Notes: generated by a model from the sequence alone, not told the origin. 33,363 bases of DNA from Planctomycetota bacterium (GCA_024278415.1 JAJRTI010000923.1:1-33363); one strand, 5' to 3'. Counted from the stretch's first letter, positions 1 through 9,425 are shown. Made by a program: numbers and translations.

Positions 1-91
1 CCCAGGGTAGCGGCCTGCGGCCGCAACCCTGGGCTAGAAGCCGGAAGCCCGTTGGGCTTCCAAACAGCGTTGCGTCAAGCGGAAACGCTGT
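1..91. repeat. Three consecutive REP-like hairpins
   Basis: Three inverted repeats are directly visible. The first (1-33) has arms CCCAGGGT/ACCCTGGG, an A-A mismatch, then GCGGCC/GGCCGC around a TGC loop. The second (43-61) is GGAAGCCC-GTT-GGGCTTCC. The third (64-91) is ACAGCGTT/AACGCTGT with a 12-nt loop. Such clustered palindromes resemble REP/BIME elements of intergenic DNA. No function is evident. The rest of the stretch up to the first gene (92-289) shows nothing convincing. Confidence 0.7.
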
Positions 92-289
92 CGCGCACGT
101 TCATGGGGCCAACGGCTGTTGCAATCGGCTGAAGTGTTACATTCATTTTTCTTCGTGTCACTGGGCGTCTTCGTGGCCTCCGTCCCTTTGTGAATCCGCT
201 ATTGCAGGACACGAGACAAGCGTAGGCCTTCCCACACGAAACAGCGAAGAACTGGAAACCTGTGTTCCAGCGTGCTCATGGAGACGCGA

Positions 290-2164
290 ATGAAAGCTAA
301 ACTACAGATCGCGTTCATCGTCGTGGGCATGGCCGTGTCCGTGTTCATCTGCGTGGCGGCCCTCTCCCAGGCCCGCAGGCAGGCCGCCCGGGAGGTGAGC
401 CTGCCCAAGGGGTGGAAGCCGCGCACCACGGAATACAAGAAGCTGCTGGACGACATCAACCAGGGCAAGCGGCTGCTCGACGATGGGAAGTTCGATGCCG
501 CGGAGTCGGCGTTCGCGGCGATTATCCAGAAGTACGATGCGAACAAGCATCTGGACAAACGCCACGTGTACGAAGCGCACCTGCGCCTGGGCATGGCCCT
601 GCGCGGCCAGGGCAAGCACAAGGCCGCGCTCGAACAGTTTCGCCAAGTCATCGACGAGTGCGAATGGCGCTACCAGAAGGCCCGCGGCTGGATCGGGCTA
701 GGGCGCACCTATGTGGCCATGGGCGCCCCTGACCAAGCGCTGGCCAAGTTTCAGAGGGTTATCGACAGTTTCTCCGAGGATATCCACGCCTGTCCCGAGT
801 CGTACATGGCCATGGCCAAGGTGCACATCGCGGCCGGCGACCTGGGCAAGGCCACGGCCGCGCTGGAGCGGATTATCCGCGACTACCCTGGCAGCGAACG
901 GGAGTGGGAGATCGAGGCGAAGGCGGTGCTCAAGGACGTGGCCAAGCTACAGGCCGAGCGCCGCGGGGCCCTGCTCGCCAAGGCCCTGGAAGCCCCAGGT
1001 GTTAAGCATCTGGCGGGCCCCATCGCCCAGGACACGGTGTTGGGCAAGGGCGTGTACGTGGCCAGTGAGACGCTTGTGGTGGCCAAGGGCGCCACGCTCG
1101 AACTCCAGCCCGGCGCGACTCTCAAGTTCATGCTTGGCGCGCCGCTCATCGTGCGGGGCGCGCTCGTGTGCCAAGGCGCGGCGCGGGATCCGGTGGTGCT
1201 CACGTCGGCCAGCGAATCGCCGGGGCCTTTTAGCTGGGTGGGCGTGCTCATCGAGCCCGAATCGGGGGCCGCGTCGTCGTTCAGCCATTGCCGCATCGAG
1301 CATGCAAAAGGTGGTGTGGAGTGCGACGGAGCGTCGCCCACCTTGGCAGACTGCGCCATCGTGGGCACGGGGCAGTGCGGGCTGAGGGCCAAGAACAAGT
1401 CCGAAGCCAAGGTGCTGCGGTGCACGATCGAGAAGGGCGAGGGCGACGGCGTGCAGTGCGTGCGCCGCACCAAAGCGCTGCTCGAAGGCAACACGATCCG
1501 CGGCAACCGCGGCACGGGCTTGAGTATCTCGATCCTCTGCGACGTGCAAGCCAAAGGCAACACGATTGCGGCCAACCGCGGCTACGGCATCCATTGTGTG
1601 GAAAGTACGGGCTCGGTGCTCGTGGGCAACACGGTGCAGGGCAACCGGCGCGCTGGCATCTTGTGCCACCACAGCTCGCCACCGGTCACGTCGAACGTAA
1701 TCGAGAACAACGTCGGCCCAGGCCTCGCTTGCCAGACGGGCGCTTCGCCCCAGGTGGCGGGCAACACCATCCGCGGCAACACAAGCGGCGGCATCGCGTG
1801 CAAGGATTCCTCGTCGCCGTCCATCGTGGGCAACCGCATCGAAGGCAACGTTGCGTTTGGCATCGCGTGCGAGCGGGCCTCCGCGCCCACGATCCAGGGC
1901 AACACGATCGCCGGCAACAGCGGCCCCGGCATCGTCGCCAAGGACTCCAGCGCGCCCGTGATCCACGGCAACAACATCACCGGCCACAAGCGATGGGCGC
2001 TGCGCAACGACGGCTCGGCCCAAATCGACGCGTCGGGCAACTGGTGGGGCACGGCCAATCTCGGCGAGATTGCGAGGCGAGTGTTCGACGCGGCCGACAC
2101 GCCCGCTGCGGGCAAGGTGAAGCTGGAGCCGATTCGGTCGGGGCCGGCGGCCGTTAAGGAGTGA
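290..2164 (+). CDS. TPR plus right-handed parallel beta-helix protein, membrane-anchored
   Basis: This 624-residue protein begins with MKAKLQIAF and a hydrophobic stretch at about residues 8-25, read as a signal anchor or signal peptide. Residues of about 45-215 form TPR-like helical pairs. A capping region then leads into about 12 turns with recurring GN-(T/R)I-xGN words (about 330-595), typical of PbH1/NosD-type beta-helices, ending in the NWWG motif common at the end of such folds. The likely place is the periplasm or cell surface, with a binding or carbohydrate-related role; no enzyme activity can be assigned. The frame stays open to GTG at 272 and ATG at 278, but ATG 290 has GGAG seven bases upstream and starts right at the signal segment. 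The gene converges on the pilus operon with a 28-bp gap. Confidence 0.8.
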   Translation: MKAKLQIAFIVVGMAVSVFICVAALSQARRQAAREVSLPKGWKPRTTEYKKLLDDINQGKRLLDDGKFDAAESAFAAIIQKYDANKHLDKRHVYEAHLRLGMALRGQGKHKAALEQFRQVIDECEWRYQKARGWIGLGRTYVAMGAPDQALAKFQRVIDSFSEDIHACPESYMAMAKVHIAAGDLGKATAALERIIRDYPGSEREWEIEAKAVLKDVAKLQAERRGALLAKALEAPGVKHLAGPIAQDTVLGKGVYVASETLVVAKGATLELQPGATLKFMLGAPLIVRGALVCQGAARDPVVLTSASESPGPFSWVGVLIEPESGAASSFSHCRIEHAKGGVECDGASPTLADCAIVGTGQCGLRAKNKSEAKVLRCTIEKGEGDGVQCVRRTKALLEGNTIRGNRGTGLSISILCDVQAKGNTIAANRGYGIHCVESTGSVLVGNTVQGNRRAGILCHHSSPPVTSNVIENNVGPGLACQTGASPQVAGNTIRGNTSGGIACKDSSSPSIVGNRIEGNVAFGIACERASAPTIQGNTIAGNSGPGIVAKDSSAPVIHGNNITGHKRWALRNDGSAQIDASGNWWGTANLGEIARRVFDAADTPAAGKVKLEPIRSGPAAVKE

Positions 2165-2192
2165 TGCGCGAGCGAGGCGAGAGCCGCCTGGG

Positions 2193-3725
2193 CTATCGAT
2201 CCCAATGGAGCCGGGCAATCACCATCACGTCGCTCCCGCACGTGACGTTGTCGGCGTTCGTGATGGACGTGATGCGCTCGAAAACGCCCTGCTTGGAAAG
2301 CTCGGCGAGCGTGCGAGGGTACCAGTCGGGAAACACAGCGAGGTAGTCGGGCCTCACGCGCCTGATGAACTCCAGCGCGCCGCTGTCGCGGGCGGGCTCC
2401 CCCGGTCTGCCGTAGCGCTCGAGGAAATCGAGCGCTTCGGGCGTAGCGATGCCCCGCAAGTCGATCACCGGCCGGTCGGCCACATACGAGATCACCCCGA
2501 TGTCGTTCACGGCCACGGTCGCGCCACGGGGCACGTGGCCGAGGATCCAGGCGGCGGCCGCAAACTGCATGCGCTGGATGTCCCGCACGTTGAGCACGAA
2601 AAGGCCGGCCCGCGCCCATGCGCCGGCGAGCAGGTCCAGCGCGAGGATCGCGGCCCCGATGCGCACAACCGCCCCGCGCCCCGGCGCCTGCGCCGCGAGC
2701 CAGCGTAGCCCCATGAGGCTGAGGAGGGTGGCCATGGGAAACAGGATGTAGAAGTGCCGGCCGAAGTTGGCGCCGGCCTCCGTGTTGCCGATGAGCCCAT
2801 ACGCGACCGGCAGCCCGAACACCCAGCCCGCGAGCGCGAGCCCGCGCCGCCGGCAACGGGCGTCCAGAAGCAGCGCGGCTGCTCCGACGACCACGGCTGC
2901 GGCGAGCAGGCGCGAGTCCTGTGCGAGCGCGGCCCGCGCGCGCATGACACACTCCCACACGAACGCCCACGAGAAGGGGGCGCCAGCCTTGACGTAGAAC
3001 GTCGTGGGCAGAAGCCGGCCGGTGGTGGCGTACGAGAACCAGGCATACGGTGCGGCGATGGCCACGGCGATGGCCAACTGGCAGATTCCTTGCGCGAGCC
3101 AGCGCCCCCAGCCTCGTAGCCGCCATGCCTGCGCGGCGACGAGCACGACCGCGAGCCCCAGCACCTCGGGCCGCGCCCATGCGGCCAGGCCCAGCAGCCC
3201 GGCCTGCTGGAGCGCGAGCGGCCAGCGCTGGCGCCGGTTGAGCACGTGCAGCCGAATCGCATGCAGTGCGAGGACGTTGAACAAGCCCACTTCCAGGGCC
3301 CCTGCCGCGGACCACGCGAGCGCGCCGGAGCAGGCAACCAGCGCGGCCGCCGCGAGCGCAAGCTGGCGCGGCATGAGCCGCCGGGCGAGTTGGTACGCGG
3401 CCCACGCGGCGAGCGCGTTGAGCGCGATGCTGAGCCCCTGCGCGGCGCCCACGGGGGGGAGGCCCAGCCAGTCTGCGAGCGCGATGATGGCGGCCCAGCC
3501 CGGCGCGGTCTCCCCCGGCGTGGGATCGCCCTTGTTCAGCGACAGGCCGTATCCCTTGGCCAGGTTGTCCGCGTAGCGGATGTGAATCCACGAGTCGTCC
3601 AGCGGCAGCCCGTTCGTGCCGTTGGTGCGCCACGACACGGCGATGAACAGCAGGGGGATCGCCACGGCCGGAGCCGCGGCGAGCAGCGGCCACAGCATCC
3701 GTCGTGCGTGTGGCCTGGCGATCAT
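2193..3725 (-). CDS. GT-C type membrane glycosyltransferase (PMT/ArnT-like)
   Basis: This is a 510-residue polytopic membrane protein with about ten hydrophobic segments. The first periplasmic loop holds an Asp pair (D43-D44, in PLDDSWIHIRYADNLAKGYG), the position of the catalytic acid in GT-C enzymes that use polyprenyl-phosphate sugars. The C-terminal soluble part contains NDIGVISY and VIDLRG, common in this family. The start at ATG 3725 is chosen because it lies 7 bp after the stop of the FHA/TPR gene; an upstream in-frame codon at 3752 would overlap that gene. The tight spacing makes it the last gene of the pilus operon, so glycosylation of a pilin or surface protein is a reasonable inference. 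The sugar and acceptor cannot be read from sequence. Confidence 0.8.
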   Translation of the reverse strand: MIARPHARRMLWPLLAAAPAVAIPLLFIAVSWRTNGTNGLPLDDSWIHIRYADNLAKGYGLSLNKGDPTPGETAPGWAAIIALADWLGLPPVGAAQGLSIALNALAAWAAYQLARRLMPRQLALAAAALVACSGALAWSAAGALEVGLFNVLALHAIRLHVLNRRQRWPLALQQAGLLGLAAWARPEVLGLAVVLVAAQAWRLRGWGRWLAQGICQLAIAVAIAAPYAWFSYATTGRLLPTTFYVKAGAPFSWAFVWECVMRARAALAQDSRLLAAAVVVGAAALLLDARCRRRGLALAGWVFGLPVAYGLIGNTEAGANFGRHFYILFPMATLLSLMGLRWLAAQAPGRGAVVRIGAAILALDLLAGAWARAGLFVLNVRDIQRMQFAAAAWILGHVPRGATVAVNDIGVISYVADRPVIDLRGIATPEALDFLERYGRPGEPARDSGALEFIRRVRPDYLAVFPDWYPRTLAELSKQGVFERITSITNADNVTCGSDVMVIARLHWDR

Positions 3726-3732
3726 GGCCTGG

Positions 3733-5805
3733 CTATTCCCCGGCCCCGGCATTGCCCGCTTTCTGGGGCAGCCTCGACAGTTCCAGCAGCACCTTGGGAT
3801 AGAGGTCGTCCCCTGGGCGCAGCATATCCTTCACTTGGAGCAGTAGCTTCTTCGCCTCGTCTGGCCTTGACGTGCGGAACGCATACGCGCGGTAGTAGAG
3901 GCGCTCGGCCATCTTGACCATCTCTTGGATTGCGGCGACGCCGGCCTCGCCCTTCGGGTCCATCTTCTTGGCTTGCTCGAAGGCGTCGCGCGCGTCCTTG
4001 TATTTGGCGTCTTGGAAGGCCTTCATGCCCTTGTCGACCAGCTTCATGGCCAGCTTCTCGACTGTTTCGTCCCAGCCCTTGATTTTCCTTTCGGCCTCCT
4101 GGCGATAGCGGTTATCCTCGTTTTCGATCACGCGCACCACGTCTTGCCACCGCGCCACGGCGGCCGCGAAGTCCTTCTTGGCCGAGGCTTCGTCGGCTTT
4201 CTGGAGTGCGGCGAGCACGTAGCGGATGGTGCCGGCGAGGTGCTGGGCTTCGGGCGTATTGGACGCGGCGAGCTTCTTCAGCGCGCCCTCCGCGTCGCCG
4301 CTGTCGAAGAGGCTCTTCGCGGCCGCGCACACGCTCTTAGTCGCGACCAGTTTCTTCAGGTCCGCGGCTTCCGACGCGTACGGGCCTTTGGGGTTGATGC
4401 CGTCCACGAGCAGCGCGACCTGCTCCCAATCTTCTTGCTCCTTCGCGGCCTTGGCCTCTTCGAGCTTCTTCTTGTCCACCGCGTTGTGCTTGCACTCCTC
4501 CACTTTTTGCTTTGCGTTGGGGTAATCGGGCTCGTACTGGAGCACGACCTTGTACTGTTCCAGCGCCTTGTCCCAGTCTTGTTCGTCGCAGGCCTTGCTT
4601 GCGGCGTCCAGAGCGTCGTTCACGATCGTGAGCTTGATCTTGGCCTTCAGATCCTTGACTTCCGCGTAGAAGATGCTGTCCTTAGAAAGGCGGTCGAAGT
4701 ACTCGAACGCCTTGGCCCAGTTTTTTCGCTTCGCGTACTGGTTGGCGGTGTATAGGATGCCTTCGTTGTCGTTTTCTTGGTAGATCCAGTCGAGTTGCTT
4801 ACGCGCGAACGTGCGCGCCTTCTGGGGCACGTAGGCGGCGTCTGCGATCTCTTCGAACAGGCTCTCGGCCTCGCCGCGCACCGCGCGGAAGTCTTTGCCC
4901 TTGAGGTCGATCCAGAGCTTGCTCACGTCGAGGAGCATCTTGGCCGCCTTCATCTTGGGCAGGTCTCTCTGGGCTCTGCGCAACAGCTTTTCCGCGCCCA
5001 GCACGTTGTTCTCTTCGAGTTTGCCGATCGCGTCCTCGATCATCTGCTCGTATTGGGCCTTGGTCGGGGTGTTCCCGCTTGGGCCGGCAGGCTTGTTGCC
5101 TCCTTTGCCCTTGGACGCGAGGCCGGCCACGATGGCAAGGACGATGATGAGCGTCAGGCCAATGATGGCGGCCTTGGTGATGGGCCGAAGCTGGGCGATC
5201 TTCTGGAGCAGCGAGCCGGCGGGCGGCTTGGCCGGGTAGCCCACGGGCTGGATCTCGATCTCGCGCCCGGTAGTGGGGTCGACCGCGTACCAGCGGCCGT
5301 TGCGCTCCACCACGCGCGCCTCACTGGTGGCCTGGCCGGCGTACTGGGCCGGCAGCATGTTCTCGTCCTCGGGCGTAGGCTCGTCGTCCTCGTCCACGGC
5401 TCCTTCTGGGGCCGCGGGCCGTGAGGGCACGTTCTTGAGCCGGTCGTCTACGGTGGGCGGCGGCGGTGGGGCGCCGGGTGCGGGCGGGGAGCCGGTGAGC
5501 ACGGTCGCCTGGTCGGACACGTCGCCCTGGTCGAAGATGAGCTGCACTTCGCCGCCCACGCGCAGCGTATCGCCGTTCATGAGCTTGCACTCGGAGACCT
5601 GCACGTCGCTGACGAACGTCCCGTTGCGGCTGCCCAGATCTTTGATCACGACCTGCCCGGCCTTCACCGTGCACTGGAGGTGCCGGCGCGAGACCTTCGG
5701 GTGGTCCAGCACGATATCGCAGCTTTGGTCGCGGCCCACGATAGTCGTGCCTTCCTTGAGCGGGAATTCGAGCCGCTCGCGGCCGCTGTCGATGATAAAT
5801 TTCAT
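3733..5805 (-). CDS. FHA domain - TM - TPR protein of the Tad operon
   Basis: This 690-residue protein starts with an FHA domain (residues 1 to about 92) carrying the usual phosphothreonine-binding pattern: VGRDQSCDI, SRRHLQ and GSRNGTFV. A Pro-rich linker follows, then one TM segment (about 206-228), then about 440 residues of TPR-like helices rich in Lys, Ala and Asp. The FHA part should be cytoplasmic and the TPR part on the other side of the membrane, as a scaffold. Start choice is uncertain. ATG 5805 begins exactly at the FHA fold, as in the other two FHA proteins here. GTG 5871 would overlap the previous stop as GTGA, the same junction as the next gene upstream, and would add 22 residues. 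Neither has a clear Shine-Dalgarno sequence. Confidence 0.8.
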   Translation of the reverse strand: MKFIIDSGRERLEFPLKEGTTIVGRDQSCDIVLDHPKVSRRHLQCTVKAGQVVIKDLGSRNGTFVSDVQVSECKLMNGDTLRVGGEVQLIFDQGDVSDQATVLTGSPPAPGAPPPPPTVDDRLKNVPSRPAAPEGAVDEDDEPTPEDENMLPAQYAGQATSEARVVERNGRWYAVDPTTGREIEIQPVGYPAKPPAGSLLQKIAQLRPITKAAIIGLTLIIVLAIVAGLASKGKGGNKPAGPSGNTPTKAQYEQMIEDAIGKLEENNVLGAEKLLRRAQRDLPKMKAAKMLLDVSKLWIDLKGKDFRAVRGEAESLFEEIADAAYVPQKARTFARKQLDWIYQENDNEGILYTANQYAKRKNWAKAFEYFDRLSKDSIFYAEVKDLKAKIKLTIVNDALDAASKACDEQDWDKALEQYKVVLQYEPDYPNAKQKVEECKHNAVDKKKLEEAKAAKEQEDWEQVALLVDGINPKGPYASEAADLKKLVATKSVCAAAKSLFDSGDAEGALKKLAASNTPEAQHLAGTIRYVLAALQKADEASAKKDFAAAVARWQDVVRVIENEDNRYRQEAERKIKGWDETVEKLAMKLVDKGMKAFQDAKYKDARDAFEQAKKMDPKGEAGVAAIQEMVKMAERLYYRAYAFRTSRPDEAKKLLLQVKDMLRPGDDLYPKVLLELSRLPQKAGNAGAGE

Positions 5806-5867
5806 GGGCGATTCGGGTTTCTGCTCCAGCGCCACCGCCGAGGTAGATGGCGCGCCGTCACGGGGAA

Positions 5868-7109
5868 TCACTTGCGAATTCGGGCCTGCCGTTCGAGTTG
5901 CTGCTCGATGAGTTGGGTGTAGATATCGACCACCTGGCGGCGCCAGTCGCGCTCATCGGGGAAGAGGCTCTGCATCTCGCGCAGATGTACTGCCGCGGCC
6001 TCGGCGTCGTTCGTCTCCAGCTTCTGTTTGAACTTGAACCGCAGGTCGACCCACTTGGACTGCAACTCGCGCTCGGCCCGCTTGAGGGACAGCTTGGTCT
6101 CCATGTACAGCGGCGGTTTGACGGGCAACGGATCCATGAGTGCGAGCGCGGTCTTGTAAAACTGGATGGCCCGGTACAGCTCCGTCTTGCGCAGGGTGTT
6201 GGCGCGCAGCACATTCTCCCGGGCGATTTCGAGCCGCTGGTCGTTGTTGAGTCGGCGGTCGAACTGTTCGGTGAGGTCGGGCATGGACCCGCGCACGATG
6301 ACGCGCAGGATCATGGGCGAGCCGTTGAGCCGCTTCACGTTTACGTCGACCGTGCCCGAGTCGATGGCCTCCAGCACGATGATCTTGGGGTCCTTGATCT
6401 CGTCGATCACCTTCACGACTCCCTCTTCGCTGAGGGTGACCGATTCGGGGTCGTACGCCATGCCCCGCGCGACCAAGGGCTGTGCCCGCTGCTCGCCGCG
6501 CTTCATGAGGATGTCCACGACCGGTATTTTCTTGGCGCCCTTCTGCGCGGGCAGGAAGATGTAGGCGCCGGCCAGGGCCAGGATGACGATGCTCACGAGC
6601 GTCCAGAGGAATGCGAGCGCGCTGCTGCGGGCCTGGTCGTCTGGCGGCAGGGGGGCTGGCGGGGCCCCGGCGCCGGGCGCGGCGCCAAGCCCAGGCGGTT
6701 GGAACGCGCTGGGGCCGGGCTCGGGCGCGAGCGCCGGTTCGGGCGGCGCCGCCGGCGGCAGCGGCGGGGGGGCGTCGCTCACTTTGGTCGGCGGCGGCTT
6801 CGGCATGGCTTGGGGCAGGGGCGGCGCGTCGAAGACGGCCTGCACCTCCACGTCGCCGATAAACACCACGTCGCCGGGCTTGACCACGCCCTCTTGCACG
6901 CGCTGGCCGCCGACCTGGATGCCGTTGCGGCTGTTGAGGTCGCGGATGACGTATCGGCCGCCTTCCAGCGTGACTTGCGCGTGCATGCGCGACACGGACC
7001 CTTGGTCCATGATCACATCGCAATCGGGTGAGCGGCCGATGGTGAACATGTCGCCTTCGACATGGAACTCACGGCCCTGAAGCTCTGTATTGAGGCAGAC
7101 CAGTTTCAC
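5868..7109 (-). CDS. FHA domain membrane protein of the Tad operon
   Basis: This 413-residue protein starts at GTG 7109, overlapping the DUF192 stop as GTGA, which suggests translational coupling. An FHA domain fills about residues 1-95 (TIGRSPDCDV, SRMHAQ, NSRNGIQV). A Pro/Ala-rich linker and a TM segment (about 165-186) follow. After the membrane there is a beta-type segment of about 70 residues that includes TVDVNVKRLNG. It weakly recalls the small domain at the N-terminus of pilus secretins, but this is only a resemblance. The C-terminus is helical and TPR-like. It could link a phosphorylation signal to the assembly platform. The frame extends further upstream inside the DUF192 gene, but that stretch is Arg-rich shadow sequence. 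Confidence 0.8.
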   Translation of the reverse strand: MKLVCLNTELQGREFHVEGDMFTIGRSPDCDVIMDQGSVSRMHAQVTLEGGRYVIRDLNSRNGIQVGGQRVQEGVVKPGDVVFIGDVEVQAVFDAPPLPQAMPKPPPTKVSDAPPPLPPAAPPEPALAPEPGPSAFQPPGLGAAPGAGAPPAPLPPDDQARSSALAFLWTLVSIVILALAGAYIFLPAQKGAKKIPVVDILMKRGEQRAQPLVARGMAYDPESVTLSEEGVVKVIDEIKDPKIIVLEAIDSGTVDVNVKRLNGSPMILRVIVRGSMPDLTEQFDRRLNNDQRLEIARENVLRANTLRKTELYRAIQFYKTALALMDPLPVKPPLYMETKLSLKRAERELQSKWVDLRFKFKQKLETNDAEAAAVHLREMQSLFPDERDWRRQVVDIYTQLIEQQLERQARIRK

Positions 7110-7471
7110 GGTTCGTCGTCTCGCACTTCCAGCGTATCGCCCGTCCGCACGTCGAGCCCGGCCAGCGCGCCGGCCGGCAGCTCCACGACGGAATGGGCGC
7201 GCCAGGCCGCGGACAGGCGCCACGGCTTGAGGTTCTCGACAAGCTTCACGACGCGCTGCTTGCGGTCGAGGTAAATCACGTCGATTGGGAACGCCATGAA
7301 AAACATGTGGATGCTCGCCACGCCAAGGACCGCGCAGGGCACGATCCAAAGGCCCGCGTTGGCGGGCAGGCTGTCCCGGCCGAGCAGCCCTCTGCTCCGG
7401 GCCGCCGGGGTGTCCGCCACTTCCAAGTTTTCAGCGACCGTCTGGCCGGTGCGCGTGTTGGCGAGGCGGAT
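7106..7471 (-). CDS. DUF192 family protein, apparent AUC start
   Basis: This 121-residue protein has the DUF192 pattern from near its first residue: RSRGLLGR, then GLWIVPC, then IHMFFMAFPIDVIYLD, ending in LPAGALAGLDVRTGD. DUF192 proteins are small, often exported or membrane-associated, and of unknown biochemical role. Between the TadC stop (7492) and the domain there is no in-frame ATG, GTG or TTG. The best ribosome-binding site in the stretch, GAAGGAG (7479-7485), lies exactly 7 bases before ATC at 7471, where relatives normally have Met. A CTG at 7495, overlapping the TadC stop as CTGA, is the alternative. An AUC start or a single-base error at that codon would both explain this. The stop overlaps the next gene as GTGA. 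Confidence 0.75.
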   Translation of the reverse strand: MRLANTRTGQTVAENLEVADTPAARSRGLLGRDSLPANAGLWIVPCAVLGVASIHMFFMAFPIDVIYLDRKQRVVKLVENLKPWRLSAAWRAHSVVELPAGALAGLDVRTGDTLEVRDDEP

Positions 7472-7491
7472 GGCGGGGCTCCTTCGTCGGC

Positions 7492-8439
7492 TCAGCCTGA
7501 AAACATGGGAATCAAGTATTTCAGGACAATGGGGCCGGCTAGTATAATGAATGTATTGGGGAAAATGAAGGCGATGAGCGGGGCCAGGATTTTGACAGGG
7601 GCTTCCATCGCGAGTTTCTCCGCGCGCTGGGACCGGCTGTTGCGCAGTTGCTCGCTTTGCACCCTCAAGATGGGGCCCAGCGGCGCGCCCAGTTGGTCGG
7701 CCTGGATGAGCGCGCTCGTGACGGAGGTCATTTCCGCGACGGAGACGCGCCGGCCCAGGTCGCGCAGGGCTTCGGCGCGCTGCTTGCCGAGCTGCACTTC
7801 CCGCAGCATGATGCCCAACTCGAACGCGAGCGCGGAGCCGCGCAGCTTGTCCACGATGCGCTCGACCGCGGTGGTGAAGTCCAAGCCGGCCTCGACCGCG
7901 AGCGTGAGGAGGTCGAGCGCGAACGGCAGCGCTTTCTGGATCTGGACTTGCCGGCGCCGGGCGCGGTCGTTGAGCCAGATCGAGGGCAGGAAGAAGCCGA
8001 GCATCACGGCCGCGAGGATCAGCACGGGCATGCCGAATCTTTGCCACACGAAGACGCCGATGCCGGCGCCGGCCATAGCCGAAATCACCATGAGGCCCAG
8101 GAACTCGTCGGGCGTGAGGCCTTCGGGGTTGCCCGCGGCGAGCAACTGGCGTTGGAGGCGCATGCGCGTGGCGAGCAGGAACGACTTGCTCGGGTCGTTG
8201 CCCACGCGCGCCTCCGTGCGCCGCGCGGCGCTGTTGAAGACCGTGCCGAAGACCCGGGCCAGCGGCTTGAGCGCGCGGAACAGCGGCGACCGTGCGGATT
8301 CGGCCTCGGCTTCCCATACGTTTTGGGCTTGCTGCCGCGCTTCCATGATCAGGAAGGTCAGGAACCACGTGAGAAACGCGGCGCATCCGCCCGCGGCCGA
8401 GAGCGAGACGTAGTAGTCGAGTGTGGGGTTGGAGGTCAT
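7492..8439 (-). CDS. tadC: Tad pilus inner-membrane platform protein TadC
   Basis: This 315-residue protein has an N-terminal TM, a central pair of TM segments (about 110-150) and a C-terminal TM (about 285-308). Between them lies a T2SSF-type helical domain (about 160-285) with LPFALDLLTLAVEAGLDF and ALIQADQLGAPLGPIL, both typical of TadC. TadB and TadC together form the inner-membrane platform that couples the TadA ATPase to pilus growth. It follows TadB after a 104-bp spacer and is close to full length for the family. ATG 8439 has no strong Shine-Dalgarno sequence. Confidence 0.92.
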   Translation of the reverse strand: MTSNPTLDYYVSLSAAGGCAAFLTWFLTFLIMEARQQAQNVWEAEAESARSPLFRALKPLARVFGTVFNSAARRTEARVGNDPSKSFLLATRMRLQRQLLAAGNPEGLTPDEFLGLMVISAMAGAGIGVFVWQRFGMPVLILAAVMLGFFLPSIWLNDRARRRQVQIQKALPFALDLLTLAVEAGLDFTTAVERIVDKLRGSALAFELGIMLREVQLGKQRAEALRDLGRRVSVAEMTSVTSALIQADQLGAPLGPILRVQSEQLRNSRSQRAEKLAMEAPVKILAPLIAFIFPNTFIILAGPIVLKYLIPMFSG

Positions 8440-8543
8440 GCAGGTACCGTTCGAGTTCCGGATGCTGTCTCAGCGCGGCGCTCTCGCGGCCTGCTGCGCA
8501 CGCGGCTTGCGCTGGCGGGCCGTCTCGCTTCGCTGCGGCGGCC

Positions 8544-9425
8544 TCATACGTCGATCTTGGTGATTTTGTAGATGAAGTAGAGCCCGAGCACTTCGAGCAC
8601 CACGACCGAGGCGAGCATGAGTGCGCCGGGCACGGTCGTGTAGAGCGGCACGAGGAAGTCGGGCGTGAGCACATTGATCGCCAGAGCGATGCCGATGGGC
8701 AGCATGCTGATGACGATGCCTTGGAGCTTGCCTTGTGCGGTGAGTGCGGCGATCTTGCCTTCGATGCGGCGCCGCTCGCGGATGGTCTCCGCGATGTTGT
8801 CGAAGACTTCCGTGAGGTCGCCGCCCACGTCGCGGGAGATGGTCACCGACGTGACGAGCAGGTCCATGTCTTGGCCTGGCATACGATGGGCCAGGTGCTC
8901 GAGGGCTTGCTCGGGGGCGACGCCGAGGCGCATCTCCTGCACGACGAGCCGCATTTCCTGGCTCATGGGGTTCTCCATCTCCCGTTGCACCAGGTCGATC
9001 GCCTGGGGCAGCGTGAACCCTGCGCGCAGCGAGTTGCCCATGTTCACCAGCGCGTCGACGAGCTGCATGCCGAACGCCTTCTCGCGCCGGTACTTCATGA
9101 ACACGAGGAAGACTTTGGGCAAGGGCACGCTGAACGTGCCGAGGATGGCCGTGATGATCCAGTTCTGGCTCACCGCGAAGACCACGGCCGACACGACCGC
9201 GCCCGCGACGAGGCTGAGGTAGAACACGTTCTGCACGGGCATGGTCATCCAGATCGCGTCGAGGCTGCGCTGCGCTCCCTCGACGTATTTTTCCTCGTAG
9301 CTCTGCCACCCGGTGGTGAAGAGGCGCAAGCCCACGAACACGAACGTGCCCACCGCGAGGAAGAGCGCGGTCAGGCCGATGTAGAGGTCGGCGTTCGAAG
9401 TTGCGGCTATGGGATCGGTGGCCAT
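8544..9425 (-). CDS. tadB: Tad pilus inner-membrane platform protein TadB
   Basis: This 293-residue protein has TM segments near residues 12-32, 68-102 and 240-290, flanking a T2SSF domain (about 120-235). Family signatures include LVDALVNMGNSLRAGFTLPQ and SVTISRDVGGDLTEVFDNIA. It partners TadC in the pilus assembly platform. The gene starts 39 bp after the tadA stop. A 104-bp spacer to tadC (8440-8543) has GC-rich partial repeats but no clear hairpin. Confidence 0.92.
   Translation of the reverse strand: MATDPIAATSNADLYIGLTALFLAVGTFVFVGLRLFTTGWQSYEEKYVEGAQRSLDAIWMTMPVQNVFYLSLVAGAVVSAVVFAVSQNWIITAILGTFSVPLPKVFLVFMKYRREKAFGMQLVDALVNMGNSLRAGFTLPQAIDLVQREMENPMSQEMRLVVQEMRLGVAPEQALEHLAHRMPGQDMDLLVTSVTISRDVGGDLTEVFDNIAETIRERRRIEGKIAALTAQGKLQGIVISMLPIGIALAINVLTPDFLVPLYTTVPGALMLASVVVLEVLGLYFIYKITKIDV

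Noticed and set aside
947..2218. Long minus-strand ORF opposite the beta-helix protein
   Set aside because: It mirrors the repeat codons of the real gene; Arg/Ala/His-rich with no recognisable domain.
7472..8674. Long N-terminal extension of the DUF192 protein through tadC
   Set aside because: It is the shadow frame of tadC (Arg/Pro-rich, no domain), while tadC itself has a clear product.
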